64,000 nt of DNA from Asanoa ferruginea (GTDB lineage Bacteria > Actinomycetota > Actinomycetes > Mycobacteriales > Micromonosporaceae), in assembly GCF_003387075.1 (NCBI RefSeq), contig NZ_QUMQ01000001.1, forward strand, positions 1,612,001-1,676,000, written 5' to 3'. The position numbers and the translations under genes are program-made. The notes beneath the pieces are model-generated. The model had not been told where the DNA came from, searched no databases, and was given only the letters and a program-made list of their open reading frames with translations. Position 1 is the first letter of the stretch; the number at the start of each line of letters is the position of its first letter. Below are positions 19,770 through 28,864 of the stretch, in pieces.

Positions 19770-20663
19770 TCAGGCCTGGTCCGGGAGGCAGACCGTCACG
19801 GCGCTGGGCACCGCGCGGGCCTTGAGCTTCTTCGCGGCGCTCCGGGCACCGCCGTCGATCTCGTAGGTCAACGGCTCCGCCAACTTGACCTTGATGTCCC
19901 GACCCGCCGTGATCTTGATGAACGGTGAGCCGTCGGAGCGGCCGGTGGCCATCCGGCCGAGGGTGCGGGCCCATTCCAGCGCGCCCTCGGCGGTGGCCAC
20001 GCCGACCTCCAGCCTGCCGTCGTGCGGGTCGGCGTCGTCGAACGCCCGGATGCCGCCGGTGATCGTGCCGACGTTGCCGAACAGCACGCAGGAAGCCGCC
20101 CCGGCGTACCACTCCGCGCCGTCGACCGTCACCCTCATCGGCACGGCGCCGTCGCGGACGTGGCGGGCGCCGGTCCACGCGTACGCCAGCCGCCCCAACC
20201 GGTCCTTCAGCCCGCCGTCGGCCTCGCGGATCATTTCGCCGTCGAATCCGGCGCCGGCCATCACCGCGAAATGCTCGCCGTTGATCCGCCCGAGGTCGAT
20301 CGCCCGGCGCCGGCCGTGCAGCGCGATCTCCACCGCTTCGGCCAGGTCTTCGGGGATGCCCAGGTTGGCCGCCAACAGGTTGGCCGTGCCGGCCGGCAGG
20401 ATGGCCAGCGGGACCTTGCCGGCCTCGGCGTGGGCCAGCGCGTCGACGGTGCGCTGCACCATCCCGTCGCCGCCCCACACCAGGATCAGCTCGGCGCCCG
20501 CGTCGAGGGCCTTGCGTACCTTCTTGGGCGCCTTGCGGCTCTTCGGCACCTCGTACCACAGTGGATCGATGATCCCCGCGTCGGCGAGCCGGCGCCGTAG
20601 CTCCGGTAACCCGCCACCCAGGCTCTTGCGTTGATGCGCGACCACCGCGACCTTGGCTGCCAT
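19770..20663 (-). CDS. diacylglycerol kinase family lipid kinase
   Basis: 297 residues of the DagK/YegS-type lipid kinases. Motifs seen are ILVWGGDGMVQRTVDAL (nucleotide loop, usually GGDGT, here Met in place of Thr), LAILPAGTANLLAANLGIP, and FAVMAGAGFDGEMI. The C-terminal beta domain ends with YEIDGG. It would phosphorylate diacylglycerol or a similar lipid with ATP at the membrane. The 3' end runs straight into the 17-bp array. The ATG at 20661-20663 lies 20 bp from the glycosyltransferase gene that reads the same way upstream of it. Confidence 0.88.
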   Translation of the reverse strand: MAAKVAVVAHQRKSLGGGLPELRRRLADAGIIDPLWYEVPKSRKAPKKVRKALDAGAELILVWGGDGMVQRTVDALAHAEAGKVPLAILPAGTANLLAANLGIPEDLAEAVEIALHGRRRAIDLGRINGEHFAVMAGAGFDGEMIREADGGLKDRLGRLAYAWTGARHVRDGAVPMRVTVDGAEWYAGAASCVLFGNVGTITGGIRAFDDADPHDGRLEVGVATAEGALEWARTLGRMATGRSDGSPFIKITAGRDIKVKLAEPLTYEIDGGARSAAKKLKARAVPSAVTVCLPDQA

Positions 20664-20673
20664 GCCGGGGTTC

Positions 20674-22641
20674 TTACCCCGCCGAGCGCCCCACCAAGCG
20701 GGCGTCGGGCATCGGCCCCGCGGGCGCCGGGTCGGCCGGCAGCGGGTGCGCGTTCGCCGGCAGCGTGCCGAACTCGCTGTGCCGGGGCACGCCCGGCCAC
20801 TGCGCGCCGCTTTCCCGCAGGAAGTATTCGAGGCCCGGATCCCAGGTGTGGCCGCCGGCGCGGCGGTGGTAGACGTACCCCAGCGGATGGGTTCGGTAAA
20901 TCAAGCCGCCGCCCCGGGCCACCCGCTCGATCAGGCCACGGTCGATCGACCGGGGCACCGGCCGCCAGCCGCCGATCTCCTCCAGGTCGCCCCGGCTGAT
21001 CAGCATCGTGCCGCCGGCCACCACCCGGGCGTAGATCTCGCTGCGGCCGGCGTCGCGGCGCACCGTGGTGTCGAGGGCGTGCAGGTGCACGAACTCGGCC
21101 GACTTGCCGACCAGCGTGGCCCCGGAGACCAGGCGGGCCAGCACCAGGTCCCAGACGTGCTCCGGGCCGTAGGTGTCGTCGTCGTCGAACTTGGTGATCA
21201 AGCTCCCGCGGGCCCGGGCGGTGGCCCGGCCGATCGCCTCGCCGAAGCCGAACCGCTCCTCGGGCGAGATGGTGACCAGTTCGACCGGCCGCGGCGAGTG
21301 GGCCACCCGGTCGAGCACCTCGGGCGACGGCAGCACGCCGTGCAGGCAGAGCACGATCTCCAGGTCGGGGTAGGTCTGCCGCTCGATCGCGGTCATCGCC
21401 TCGGCGACGTGCTCCAGCCGGCGGGTCACCAACAGGACGCTGACCGGCGGCGGCGCGACCAGCGCGGGGAACGTCTTGCCGGCCAGCCGGGGCAGCGCGA
21501 ACGCGGTGGCGTGCTGGCGCAGGGCCGCCCGGCGCTGCCGGACCGCCCGGACCTCCCACTCGAAGTCACCGTCGGCCAGGTGCGGCAGGTCGCCGACGAT
21601 CAGCGGGCGCAACTCGTCGGCGAGGTGGGCGGCGACCGGCGGCATCAGGTCGGGCGCGTGCAGCAGCACGCCGGCCGCGGCCAGCCGCACCAGCACCGCC
21701 GCCTCCTGTGTCGGGTGCACGCAGGGCGCCTTGGCGCAGTGCACCAGGCCCACGTCGGACAGCGCGTCGATCGCCTCTTCGGGCATCCGGCTGGCGTCGA
21801 GGCGGCCGGTGACCAGGTTGCCGTCGGTGCCCTTGATCCGCCAGGTGGTCTCGTCGAAGACGAGTTCGGCACGCTGGGCGCTCGGCCCGAACGGGCCGTA
21901 GCGGCGGATGCAGGCCGAGTCTTCGACATCGACCATGACGCTGCCGGCCGCACCGGCCGCGCCGGCCTGGATCACCGTGCCGTAGATCTGCGCCGCCGAG
22001 GGCACCTCTTCGCCGTCGTCGAGGACCGGCGGCAGCGGCTCACCGTCGGCGCTGAGCACCAGGTCGTGCGGGCGGATGTCGGCGTTGGTCGGCAGCCCAC
22101 CGGCGACGACGGCCACGTTGACCGCCGAGCCCACCCACGGCGGGGCGACGTCTTGCACGGTGATGTCGGCGCTGACCGGCCGGGGCAGCGGCCGGACCGA
22201 GGTGAGGATCGGCAGCACCGCCATGATCAGCTTGCGCAGCGGGACCGACCAGCGCACCTCGAGCGAGACCTCGGCCCGGCCGTGGTTGCTCGAAGGCATC
22301 ACGGCCCGGTGCCGGAGCAGGTGCGGGATCGGACCCAGCCGGCCCGACCAACTGCTCTGCGGGATGTGCCAGTTCTCCACGTACACGGTCAGCTTGCGGA
22401 CCATGGTGATCGCGGCCGGGTGGTCGAGCAGGGCACGCAGGTCGGCCAGCGAGGCGACGCTGACACACATGGAGGTGACCCAGGTGTTGGCACCGAGCGG
22501 CCCGGCCGGGCTCTGCGGCGACTCGATCACGCTCAGCGGCGCCCGGAACATGCGGACGGGCCAGAGCCGCCGGCGCTCGGCGCGTGGGCCCGAGTAGATC
22601 CGCCATCGGTGGATGCGTACGGGATCCTGCTCCACCGACAC
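20674..22641 (-). CDS. large GT2-domain glycosyltransferase with unknown N-terminal half
   Basis: 655 residues. The C-terminal third is a GT2 domain: VSVLLVTRRLEHVAEAM, RQTYPDLEIVLCLHG, GFGEAIGRATARARGSLITKFDDDDTYGPEHVWD (DDDD metal site). A pattern for glycan transfer follows, ending YVYHRRAGGHTWDP. The first 400 residues match nothing I recognise, and a middle segment looks like a spore-protein or CgeB-style accessory region with two cysteines (HCAKAPCVHP). GTG 22639-22641 has GGGAG 6 bases upstream. A start further out would invade the divergent gene. It shares a short promoter region with the next GT2 gene. Confidence 0.8.
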   Translation of the reverse strand: MSVEQDPVRIHRWRIYSGPRAERRRLWPVRMFRAPLSVIESPQSPAGPLGANTWVTSMCVSVASLADLRALLDHPAAITMVRKLTVYVENWHIPQSSWSGRLGPIPHLLRHRAVMPSSNHGRAEVSLEVRWSVPLRKLIMAVLPILTSVRPLPRPVSADITVQDVAPPWVGSAVNVAVVAGGLPTNADIRPHDLVLSADGEPLPPVLDDGEEVPSAAQIYGTVIQAGAAGAAGSVMVDVEDSACIRRYGPFGPSAQRAELVFDETTWRIKGTDGNLVTGRLDASRMPEEAIDALSDVGLVHCAKAPCVHPTQEAAVLVRLAAAGVLLHAPDLMPPVAAHLADELRPLIVGDLPHLADGDFEWEVRAVRQRRAALRQHATAFALPRLAGKTFPALVAPPPVSVLLVTRRLEHVAEAMTAIERQTYPDLEIVLCLHGVLPSPEVLDRVAHSPRPVELVTISPEERFGFGEAIGRATARARGSLITKFDDDDTYGPEHVWDLVLARLVSGATLVGKSAEFVHLHALDTTVRRDAGRSEIYARVVAGGTMLISRGDLEEIGGWRPVPRSIDRGLIERVARGGGLIYRTHPLGYVYHRRAGGHTWDPGLEYFLRESGAQWPGVPRHSEFGTLPANAHPLPADPAPAGPMPDARLVGRSAG

Positions 22642-22678
22642 GCCACGCTCCCGTCCTCCGGGCCGGCACCCGCCGGCC

Positions 22679-22698
22679 GGCGCTATAAACGTAGCGCC
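22679..22698. promoter_or_regulatory. inverted repeat in the divergent GT2 promoter
   Basis: GGCGCTA-TAAACG-TAGCGCC is a perfect 7-bp inverted repeat within the 94-bp gap between two divergent glycosyltransferase genes. Its centre contains TATAAA, which could be a -10 element of the rightward gene. An operator or overlapping promoter is plausible but not shown. Confidence 0.4.
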
Positions 22699-22735
22699 CG
22701 CGCAAGGGTGAATTTCGCTGGATACACTCTCGACC

Positions 22736-24364
22736 GTGCCGATCCAGAACGACGCAGCAGAGCCGGTGCGGATCTTCCGCAACGACTGGAGCGTCCTGCA
22801 GCCGCCCGAGATCGGCCGCTGGACGCCCACCCGCACGGTGTCCGTCGTCATCCCGGCCTACAACTGCCAGGAGTCGCTCAACCTGACGCTGGCGTCGCTG
22901 GCGCACCAGACCTACCCGGCTGAGCTGCTGGAGGTCGTCATCGCCGACGACACCAGCGACCCGCCGATCGAGCTGCCGAAGATCCGTCCCAGCAACTGCC
23001 GGATCGTCCGGGTCGCCGACCACTCGTCCGGCTGGGGCCGGTCCAACGCGCTGCACGTCGGTGCGACCAACAGCACCGGTGAGATCATCCACTGGCTCGA
23101 CGCCGACATGGTCGTCTACCCCGAACACGTCGAGGCACAGGCCCGCTGGCACCACGTGAGCGACGAGGTGGTCACCCTCGGCCACAAGCGCTTCGTCGGC
23201 ACCGGCTGGTCGACCCCCGAAGAGGTCGCCGAGCGCTGCGCGGCCGGCACCATCAACACCCTCTTCGCCTGGGACGAGACCGACCCGCACGACTACGTCG
23301 AAAAGATCATCGACGACACCGACCAGCTCCGGGCCGGCGACCACCTCAACTTCCGCGCCCACGTCGGCGCGACCGCGGCCCTGACCCGGCGCCTCTACGA
23401 GGAGACCGGCGGCCTCGACACCAGCCTGCGGCTGGGCGAAGACACCGAGTTCGGCTTCCGCCTGACCCAGGCCGGCGCGGCTTACGTGCCCGAGCCGAAG
23501 GCCGGCAGCTGGCACATGGGCCCGACCAACATGATGCAGCGCGGCGAGCAGCTGCGCCGCTACAACCACCCGTTCCTGGCCGACCTGATGCCCCACCCGC
23601 GCTGGCTCCGCCCGGCCGGCAACCGCGCCTGGAAGGTCCCCCTGGTCACCGCGGTCGTCCCGGCCGAGGGCAGCTTCGAACTGGTCCGCACCTGCGTCGA
23701 CCGCCTGCTGGCCAGCGACGTGAACGACCTGCGGATCCTGCTGGTCGCCGACTGGTCGGCCATCACCCAGGAGCGGATGTCGGTGCTCAACGACCCGCTG
23801 CTCGACCGCCGCCTGATCGAGGCGACCTACCGCTCCGAGCCGCGCGTCGCCCTGGTCTCCGCGGTCCCCGAAACGGTCTACCCGTCGCCCTACCTGCTGC
23901 GGGTCCCGGTCACCTGCGGCGTCGACGCCAACACCGTGCGCCGCCTGGTCGGCGTGGCCGACGAATGGCAGGTCGGCCTGGTCCGGGTGCTGCCGCCGGG
24001 CGTCACCGGCCCGGACGCCGCGGTCGAACTGTGGCGCACATCAGCACTCAGCCGCGCCGCCCGCATCCGCCGCGCCGACGAGACCTGGGAGAAGGCCGTC
24101 CTGGCCGTGGCGGGCGAACGCTGGGTCAGCGGCACCGACTTCGCCGTGACCGACCTGGCCGACCTCCCCGAGAGCGACCTGGTCTCACCTCGCCCCCGCC
24201 TGGTGTCCCGCCCGGCCAAGGCCAAGAAGGCCAGCTACAGCGGCGTCGAAACGATCCCGGTGGGTGGCGCACGATCGCTGGCGATGGCCACCAAGTTCGT
24301 CGCCCGCCGCTACGCCGACGCCGCCACCCGGAAGCTCCGCGCCCGCAAGGCAAAGAGCGAATAG
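22736..24364 (+). CDS. glycosyltransferase family 2
   Basis: 542 residues with an N-terminal GT2 domain: SVVIPAYNCQESLNLTLASLAHQTYP, VVIADDTSD, WLDADMVVYPEHVEA (DAD metal motif), then GLDTSLRLGEDTEFGFRLTQAG with ED as acceptor-site base. Residues 300-542 form a second region without a known match, ending in a basic KARKAKSE tail. Polypeptide-GalNAc-transferase-like or mycofactocin-type GT2 proteins look similar. The sugar is unknown. The start is GTG 22736, and it is divergent from the 655-residue glycosyltransferase. Confidence 0.85.
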   Translation: MPIQNDAAEPVRIFRNDWSVLQPPEIGRWTPTRTVSVVIPAYNCQESLNLTLASLAHQTYPAELLEVVIADDTSDPPIELPKIRPSNCRIVRVADHSSGWGRSNALHVGATNSTGEIIHWLDADMVVYPEHVEAQARWHHVSDEVVTLGHKRFVGTGWSTPEEVAERCAAGTINTLFAWDETDPHDYVEKIIDDTDQLRAGDHLNFRAHVGATAALTRRLYEETGGLDTSLRLGEDTEFGFRLTQAGAAYVPEPKAGSWHMGPTNMMQRGEQLRRYNHPFLADLMPHPRWLRPAGNRAWKVPLVTAVVPAEGSFELVRTCVDRLLASDVNDLRILLVADWSAITQERMSVLNDPLLDRRLIEATYRSEPRVALVSAVPETVYPSPYLLRVPVTCGVDANTVRRLVGVADEWQVGLVRVLPPGVTGPDAAVELWRTSALSRAARIRRADETWEKAVLAVAGERWVSGTDFAVTDLADLPESDLVSPRPRLVSRPAKAKKASYSGVETIPVGGARSLAMATKFVARRYADAATRKLRARKAKSE

Positions 24365-24533
24365 CCAGGATTCTGGCTCGGGTCCGCAGTGGGCACGACC
24401 GATGCTCCCGCCAGAGACCGCTGCGCTTCGCTCCGCTGCCGCCTTCGTCGCCGTCGCCCCGAATTCACCCGTTGATCGCGAGTTGGTGTGTTCGCAAGTT
24501 CCGAGCCCACCTCATGCTGGCAGGCTTTGGCCC

Positions 24534-24917
24534 TTAGCTCGGGGCTTCGTTGTCGTCGGCGTAGGGGCCTTCGTGTAGCGCGTGTGCCAGTCTGTTGAGC
24601 ACCTCGGCCACGGTGAAGTCCCAGCCGACGAGGCGAGGCCCGGTCCAGCTGATCCCGACCCGATATCCCTCTTCTCTGAGCTCCGGGAGGTCTTCGGTTC
24701 TCCAGGCTTCCAGTGGTGTGGAAACAACGCGTAGGCCGTTGCCCCAGATGTCGGCTGCCCGTCGCGCGCGGGTCTTGGACGACCAATACGGCAACGCGCG
24801 CTCTCCACTGGAGGTCTTCGGGGCAGGGCTGCCCAGGTCGTCGCGCACATACCAGACGATCCGATGGCGGACGAGCTCTCTGAAGAACGCTGCTGCTTGA
24901 CTCCCGCTCTGGCTCAC
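24534..24917 (-). CDS. DUF2750 domain-containing protein
   Basis: 127 residues. FFRELVRHRIVWYVRDD, LPYWSSKTRARRAADIW and YRVGISWTGPRLVGWDFTVAEVLNRL match the DUF2750 family of small immunity-like proteins of unknown function. GTG 24915-24917 is taken as the start because it matches the usual length, but no clear ribosome site is seen. Its codon use (CAA, GCA, TCT, AGA) is less GC-biased than its neighbours, a sign of later arrival. It lies between two glycosyltransferase genes. Confidence 0.75.
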   Translation of the reverse strand: MSQSGSQAAAFFRELVRHRIVWYVRDDLGSPAPKTSSGERALPYWSSKTRARRAADIWGNGLRVVSTPLEAWRTEDLPELREEGYRVGISWTGPRLVGWDFTVAEVLNRLAHALHEGPYADDNEAPS

Positions 24918-24985
24918 AGGCTGCGAGGCTAGTAGCGCGAGATCACCCAGGCGGCGCCTCTTGATCTCCGCCCGGTGGCGGGTGG

Positions 24986-26668
24986 CTAGGTGATTGTCAG
25001 GCCGCCGCGGGGGTTGGTGTCGGCCACGAAGTCGGCCGTTGCGGTGCGCGCGAACTGTGGGCCGGTGAGCAGTGGGGTCGTCGCCGCGCCGGGGGCGCCG
25101 AGGGCCACGAGCCAGGTTGCGACCGGCTCGGCTGGCACGGCCGGAGTGGGGTGGGCAAGGTCCGTGAGGGGAAGCCGGGCCGACCAGCCGTCGCCCGCCG
25201 CCGTCACCGGGTAGGAGCGCGACGGCACGCCGGGGGCTCGCTCGATGTGGAGCAGGAGGTCCGCCGCCGGGGGGCCGGAGCCCTCGATGCACAGGTCCGG
25301 GCCGTCCACGCGGGCCGCGGTGGCGTAGATCGTCGGGCGGTCGACCAGGACCCGGAGCGCACCAGCGCGGGCCAACGGGGTCACCCGGGTGTGCGGGTCG
25401 ATCCAGCTCGATGGCAGCGGCGGGATCGGGTCGGTGACCCGGAGCAGAGTGCGCGGCGGGCCGATGTTCACGGTCCACTCCCCCGGTTGCAGGCGTGACG
25501 GGCGGAGGGTGCCGCTGACCGTGCCGCCCTTGCCGGCCGCCGGTAGAGCGACCACCCGGTGCGGCGCGGCGGACTCGCGGAGCCACAACAGCGATACCGG
25601 GCTTCGGGCACCGGCGATTTCCAGGCGCAGCCGGTCGCCGGACCAGCGGGCCGCGGCCAACCGGGCGGCCGGCGCGGCCGGGTCGCGCCACGCCGCCATG
25701 CCGGCCAAGCCGCTGGCCTGGACCTCGCGGACCAGGTCGACCAGCGGGTCCAGGTCGTCGCCCTGAGCCAGCCGCCAGGCGGTGGCCAGCCGGGCCGGCA
25801 GGCGGTCGAGCACGGCCGGGTCGACGTCGGCAAGGAAGGCGGCGGTCAGTTTGCGGAAGCGGGACCGGTAGGCGTCGTCGACGTCCGGTAGCACCTCCAG
25901 CACCAGGCGCAGGTCGCTCTGGAGGGCGGTCTCGGCATACCAGGTGGCGAACCCCGGCTCGAGTTCGCGGCGAGCGGTCGTCACCGCCGCGAAACGGTCG
26001 TCGAGGTTGCGCTGCTCGGCCAGCCGCTGGCTGATCGACGGGTCGCCGGGCGGGCGTTGCCGCCAGTAGTAGACCGGCAGCCCCAGCACGTCGACCGCGC
26101 GCGCCCGGCCGTAGAGCGGCACCGTCACCGGGATGTCCTCGTAGTGCACGCCCTCCGGGAACCGGGTGTCGCCCCAGAACGACCGGCGCCAGACCTTGTT
26201 GCAGGCGAGCCGGTCGTAGACCAGGTAGCGGTGCTCGCGCGGGTCGACCGCGAGCCGGGTCTCCCGGTGGGTGCCCGCGTGCAGCGGCGACGGGGTCAGC
26301 GAACCGTCGGTGAGCAGCCTTACGTCGCCGGTCGCGAAGTCCGAACCGGTCTGTTCGAGGGCGTTGACCAGGATTTCGAAGGCGTACGCCGGAAGCACGT
26401 CATCGGCGTCGACGAAGGCGAGGTAATCGCCGGTGGCCAGGGAAGCCCCGGCGTTGCGGGCCGCGCCCAGGCCGGCGTTGGCCTGCCGGACCAGCCGGAA
26501 CCGAGGGTCCCGGGCCGGCCACGCCGCCGCCAACTCGCCACTGCCGTCGGTCGAGCCGTCGTCGACCAGCACGACGTCGAGGTCGCGGTAGGTCTGCCGG
26601 GCCAGCGATTCGAGGCAAATGTCCAAATAGCGTGCCACATTGTGCACCGGAACGACGACGGTCAGCAT
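24986..26668 (-). CDS. glycosyltransferase family 2
   Basis: 560 residues. The first 230 are a classic GT2 domain: LTVVVPVHNVARYLDICLESL, VVLVDDGSTDGSGE, AGLGAARNAG and YLAFVDADDVLP (metal-binding DADD), then the conserved HYEDIPV. The remaining 300 residues are helical, then beta-rich, as in capsule or teichoic-acid glycosyltransferases. Only 3 bp separate its ATG from the stop of the upstream GT2/glycerophosphotransferase gene, so they form an operon with the CDP-alcohol transferase and ABC exporter genes. The transferred sugar cannot be predicted. Confidence 0.9.
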   Translation of the reverse strand: MLTVVVPVHNVARYLDICLESLARQTYRDLDVVLVDDGSTDGSGELAAAWPARDPRFRLVRQANAGLGAARNAGASLATGDYLAFVDADDVLPAYAFEILVNALEQTGSDFATGDVRLLTDGSLTPSPLHAGTHRETRLAVDPREHRYLVYDRLACNKVWRRSFWGDTRFPEGVHYEDIPVTVPLYGRARAVDVLGLPVYYWRQRPPGDPSISQRLAEQRNLDDRFAAVTTARRELEPGFATWYAETALQSDLRLVLEVLPDVDDAYRSRFRKLTAAFLADVDPAVLDRLPARLATAWRLAQGDDLDPLVDLVREVQASGLAGMAAWRDPAAPAARLAAARWSGDRLRLEIAGARSPVSLLWLRESAAPHRVVALPAAGKGGTVSGTLRPSRLQPGEWTVNIGPPRTLLRVTDPIPPLPSSWIDPHTRVTPLARAGALRVLVDRPTIYATAARVDGPDLCIEGSGPPAADLLLHIERAPGVPSRSYPVTAAGDGWSARLPLTDLAHPTPAVPAEPVATWLVALGAPGAATTPLLTGPQFARTATADFVADTNPRGGLTIT

Positions 26669-26671
26669 GAG

Positions 26672-28864
26672 TCAGCCGTTGAAGATCGTCTTGACCACTC
26701 GCTCGGCGGCGTGGCCGTCGTCGAGGGTGGCGAACCGCCGGCGGAAGTCGGCGCGGGCCTTGGTCGCGGCGTCGTTGTCGACCGCGCCGGTGCGGAACGC
26801 TTCGAGCAGGTCGTCGAACGTCAGCGCGACCGCGCCCGGCGGCTCGGCCACGATGTCGAAGTAGACGCCGCGGATCATCCGGTAGGCGTCCCAGTCGGGC
26901 GCGTAGATCACGATCGGCCGGTCCAGCACCGCGTAGTCGAACATCACCGACGAGTAGTCGGTGACCAGCACGTCGGCCGCCAGGTAGAGATCTTCGACGG
27001 ACGGGTAGGCGGAGACGTCGCGTACCCCGGGTAGGTCGACCGGGTCCTTCGCGGCGCCGGCACGGTCGAGGAAGTAGTGGCTGCGCATCAGCAGCACCGC
27101 GTCGGGGCCGGCGGCCTCGCGCAGCCGGGCGGGGTCGAACGGCGGGTGGTAGCCCGGCAGGTGCTCGCGGTGCGTCGAGGCGTAGAGCACCACCCGCTGC
27201 CCGGGCTCGATGCCCAGCTTCGCCCGAACCGACGCGACCTCCTCCGACGTGGCCAGCGCGAGCCGGTCGTTGCGCGGGTAGCCGGCCTCCAGCGTGCGGT
27301 AGCGGCACGGGTAGGCCCGCTCCCACATCTGCGTCGTGAACGCGTTGGACGTGATGCTCCAGTCCCACCGGTCGGCGCGGCGCATCTGGCCGGCGAAGTC
27401 GGGGTCCTGCACCCCGCCCGGGAACTCGCGCTGGTCGAGGCCCATCACCTTGAGCGGCGTACCGTGGTGGGTCATCACGTGGGTGCTGCCCGGACGCTTG
27501 ACCACGTAGTTGGGCCAGTTGACGTTGTTGACCAGGTAGGTCGCCCGGGCCAGGGCCTGGAAGTAGGCCCGGGTGCCGGCCACCACGTAGGGCACACCGG
27601 CCGGCAGCGACGCGACCTTGTCGCGGCGGACCACCCAGACTCCGCGTACGCCCGGCGCCAGCTCTTTTGCCTTCTCGTAGATCGCCGCCGGGTTGCAGGC
27701 GTAGCCGCGGTACCAGTAGGCGGCGAACAGGGCGAGCTGCGGATCGCGCGGCCGGCGCAGCTCGGAGTGGTAGTAGGCGCGCAGCGCGGCCGAGCGGCTG
27801 AACCGGGCGGCCCGCTTGCCCTGCTTGGCGGCGCGCAGCGCGAGGTTGCCGGTCGCCTTGGCGTCCTGCGCCCGCTTGAAGCCCATCCGGAGCGCCTGGA
27901 ACGTGCGGTGCCGGCCGCCGGCGACCAGCCGGTTCTTCACCCCGGCCAGCCCACCCGGCGCCGGGTAGCCGCCGGGCGGCAGGTAGCGGTGGTAGTGGCT
28001 GGTCATCTCGGCGAAGAAGCGGGCCCGCAGCTCGTTGGGCAGCCGGTCGTCGTTGCCCCGGACGATCAGGAAGTGCCAGAGCATCCGGCGGAACAGCAGC
28101 CCGCGCAGTTGCTCCGCGCCCGGCCGGGTGTCGTCGAGGTTGTCGAAGACCTCGGCCCAGTTCGTGAAGATCGCGAAGTGCCCGTCACCGACCGTGCGGG
28201 TGGCCGCGCCGACCCGGCGCTGCCGGTAGTGGACGCCGACCCGGTCGAGCAGCGTGATCCGGTCGGCGGCCAGCAGCACGCGGTAGGTGAACGGGATGTC
28301 CTCGTACCAGCCGGTGCGGAACTGGAAGCCGGTGGCCAGCAGCAGCGAGCGCCGGACGACCTTGTTCCACGGGGTGTGCAGCACCTCGATCACGGCCGGC
28401 CACTCGTGCGGCGCGAAGACCTCGGGAGCGGTGCCGAAGCGGTTCTGCGAGCGCTCGTTCGTGCCGTCCCAGTGGGCCCGGACGTGGTCGACGATCACAA
28501 CGTCAGGGTCGGTGTGCGCGATCCGGGCGGCGACCGCCGCGACGATGCCGTCGGCCAGCCAGTCGTCGCTGTCGACGAACCAGACGTAGTCGCCGGTGGC
28601 GACTTCCAGGCCGCGGTTGCGGGCCGGGCCCTGACCGCCGTTGCGGTCGACTGTGATCATGGTCACTCGCCGGTCGCGAGCGGCGTATTCGGCGAGAATA
28701 TCGGCGCTGCCATCGGTCGACTGGTCGTCGACCACGATCAACTCGAGCGGGACCGAGCTGTCGGCGAGCACCGAGTCGAGGCACTGCCGCAGGTAAGCCC
28801 GGACGTTGTAGACCGGAACGATGAAGCTGATCAGAGGGCTGCCGCCGCGGCCCGATTCCGCCAC
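26672..28864 (-). CDS. bifunctional GT2 glycosyltransferase / CDP-glycerol glycerophosphotransferase
   Basis: About 730 residues in two domains. Residues 1-240 are a GT2 domain (SFIVPVYNVRAYLRQCLDSV, VVDDQSTDGSAD, VWFVDSDDWL). Residues about 360-730 are a TagF/TagB-type CDP-glycerol glycerophosphotransferase domain: MTHHGTPLKVMG (catalytic His), WSITSNAF, GYPRNDRL, LLMRSH and VTDYSSVMFDYA, which binds the nucleotide. It could add a sugar and polymerise polyol phosphate in a teichoic-acid-like polymer. TTG 28865-28867 and GTG 28862-28864 are both possible starts; the GTG is used. The 5' end overlaps the CDP-alcohol transferase gene by about 34 bp. Confidence 0.9.
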   Translation of the reverse strand: MAESGRGGSPLISFIVPVYNVRAYLRQCLDSVLADSSVPLELIVVDDQSTDGSADILAEYAARDRRVTMITVDRNGGQGPARNRGLEVATGDYVWFVDSDDWLADGIVAAVAARIAHTDPDVVIVDHVRAHWDGTNERSQNRFGTAPEVFAPHEWPAVIEVLHTPWNKVVRRSLLLATGFQFRTGWYEDIPFTYRVLLAADRITLLDRVGVHYRQRRVGAATRTVGDGHFAIFTNWAEVFDNLDDTRPGAEQLRGLLFRRMLWHFLIVRGNDDRLPNELRARFFAEMTSHYHRYLPPGGYPAPGGLAGVKNRLVAGGRHRTFQALRMGFKRAQDAKATGNLALRAAKQGKRAARFSRSAALRAYYHSELRRPRDPQLALFAAYWYRGYACNPAAIYEKAKELAPGVRGVWVVRRDKVASLPAGVPYVVAGTRAYFQALARATYLVNNVNWPNYVVKRPGSTHVMTHHGTPLKVMGLDQREFPGGVQDPDFAGQMRRADRWDWSITSNAFTTQMWERAYPCRYRTLEAGYPRNDRLALATSEEVASVRAKLGIEPGQRVVLYASTHREHLPGYHPPFDPARLREAAGPDAVLLMRSHYFLDRAGAAKDPVDLPGVRDVSAYPSVEDLYLAADVLVTDYSSVMFDYAVLDRPIVIYAPDWDAYRMIRGVYFDIVAEPPGAVALTFDDLLEAFRTGAVDNDAATKARADFRRRFATLDDGHAAERVVKTIFNG

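Noticed and set aside
22642-22851. N-terminal extension of the 655-residue glycosyltransferase
   Set aside because: It runs antisense into the divergent GT2 gene and through its promoter; GTG 22641 has GGGAG at proper spacing.
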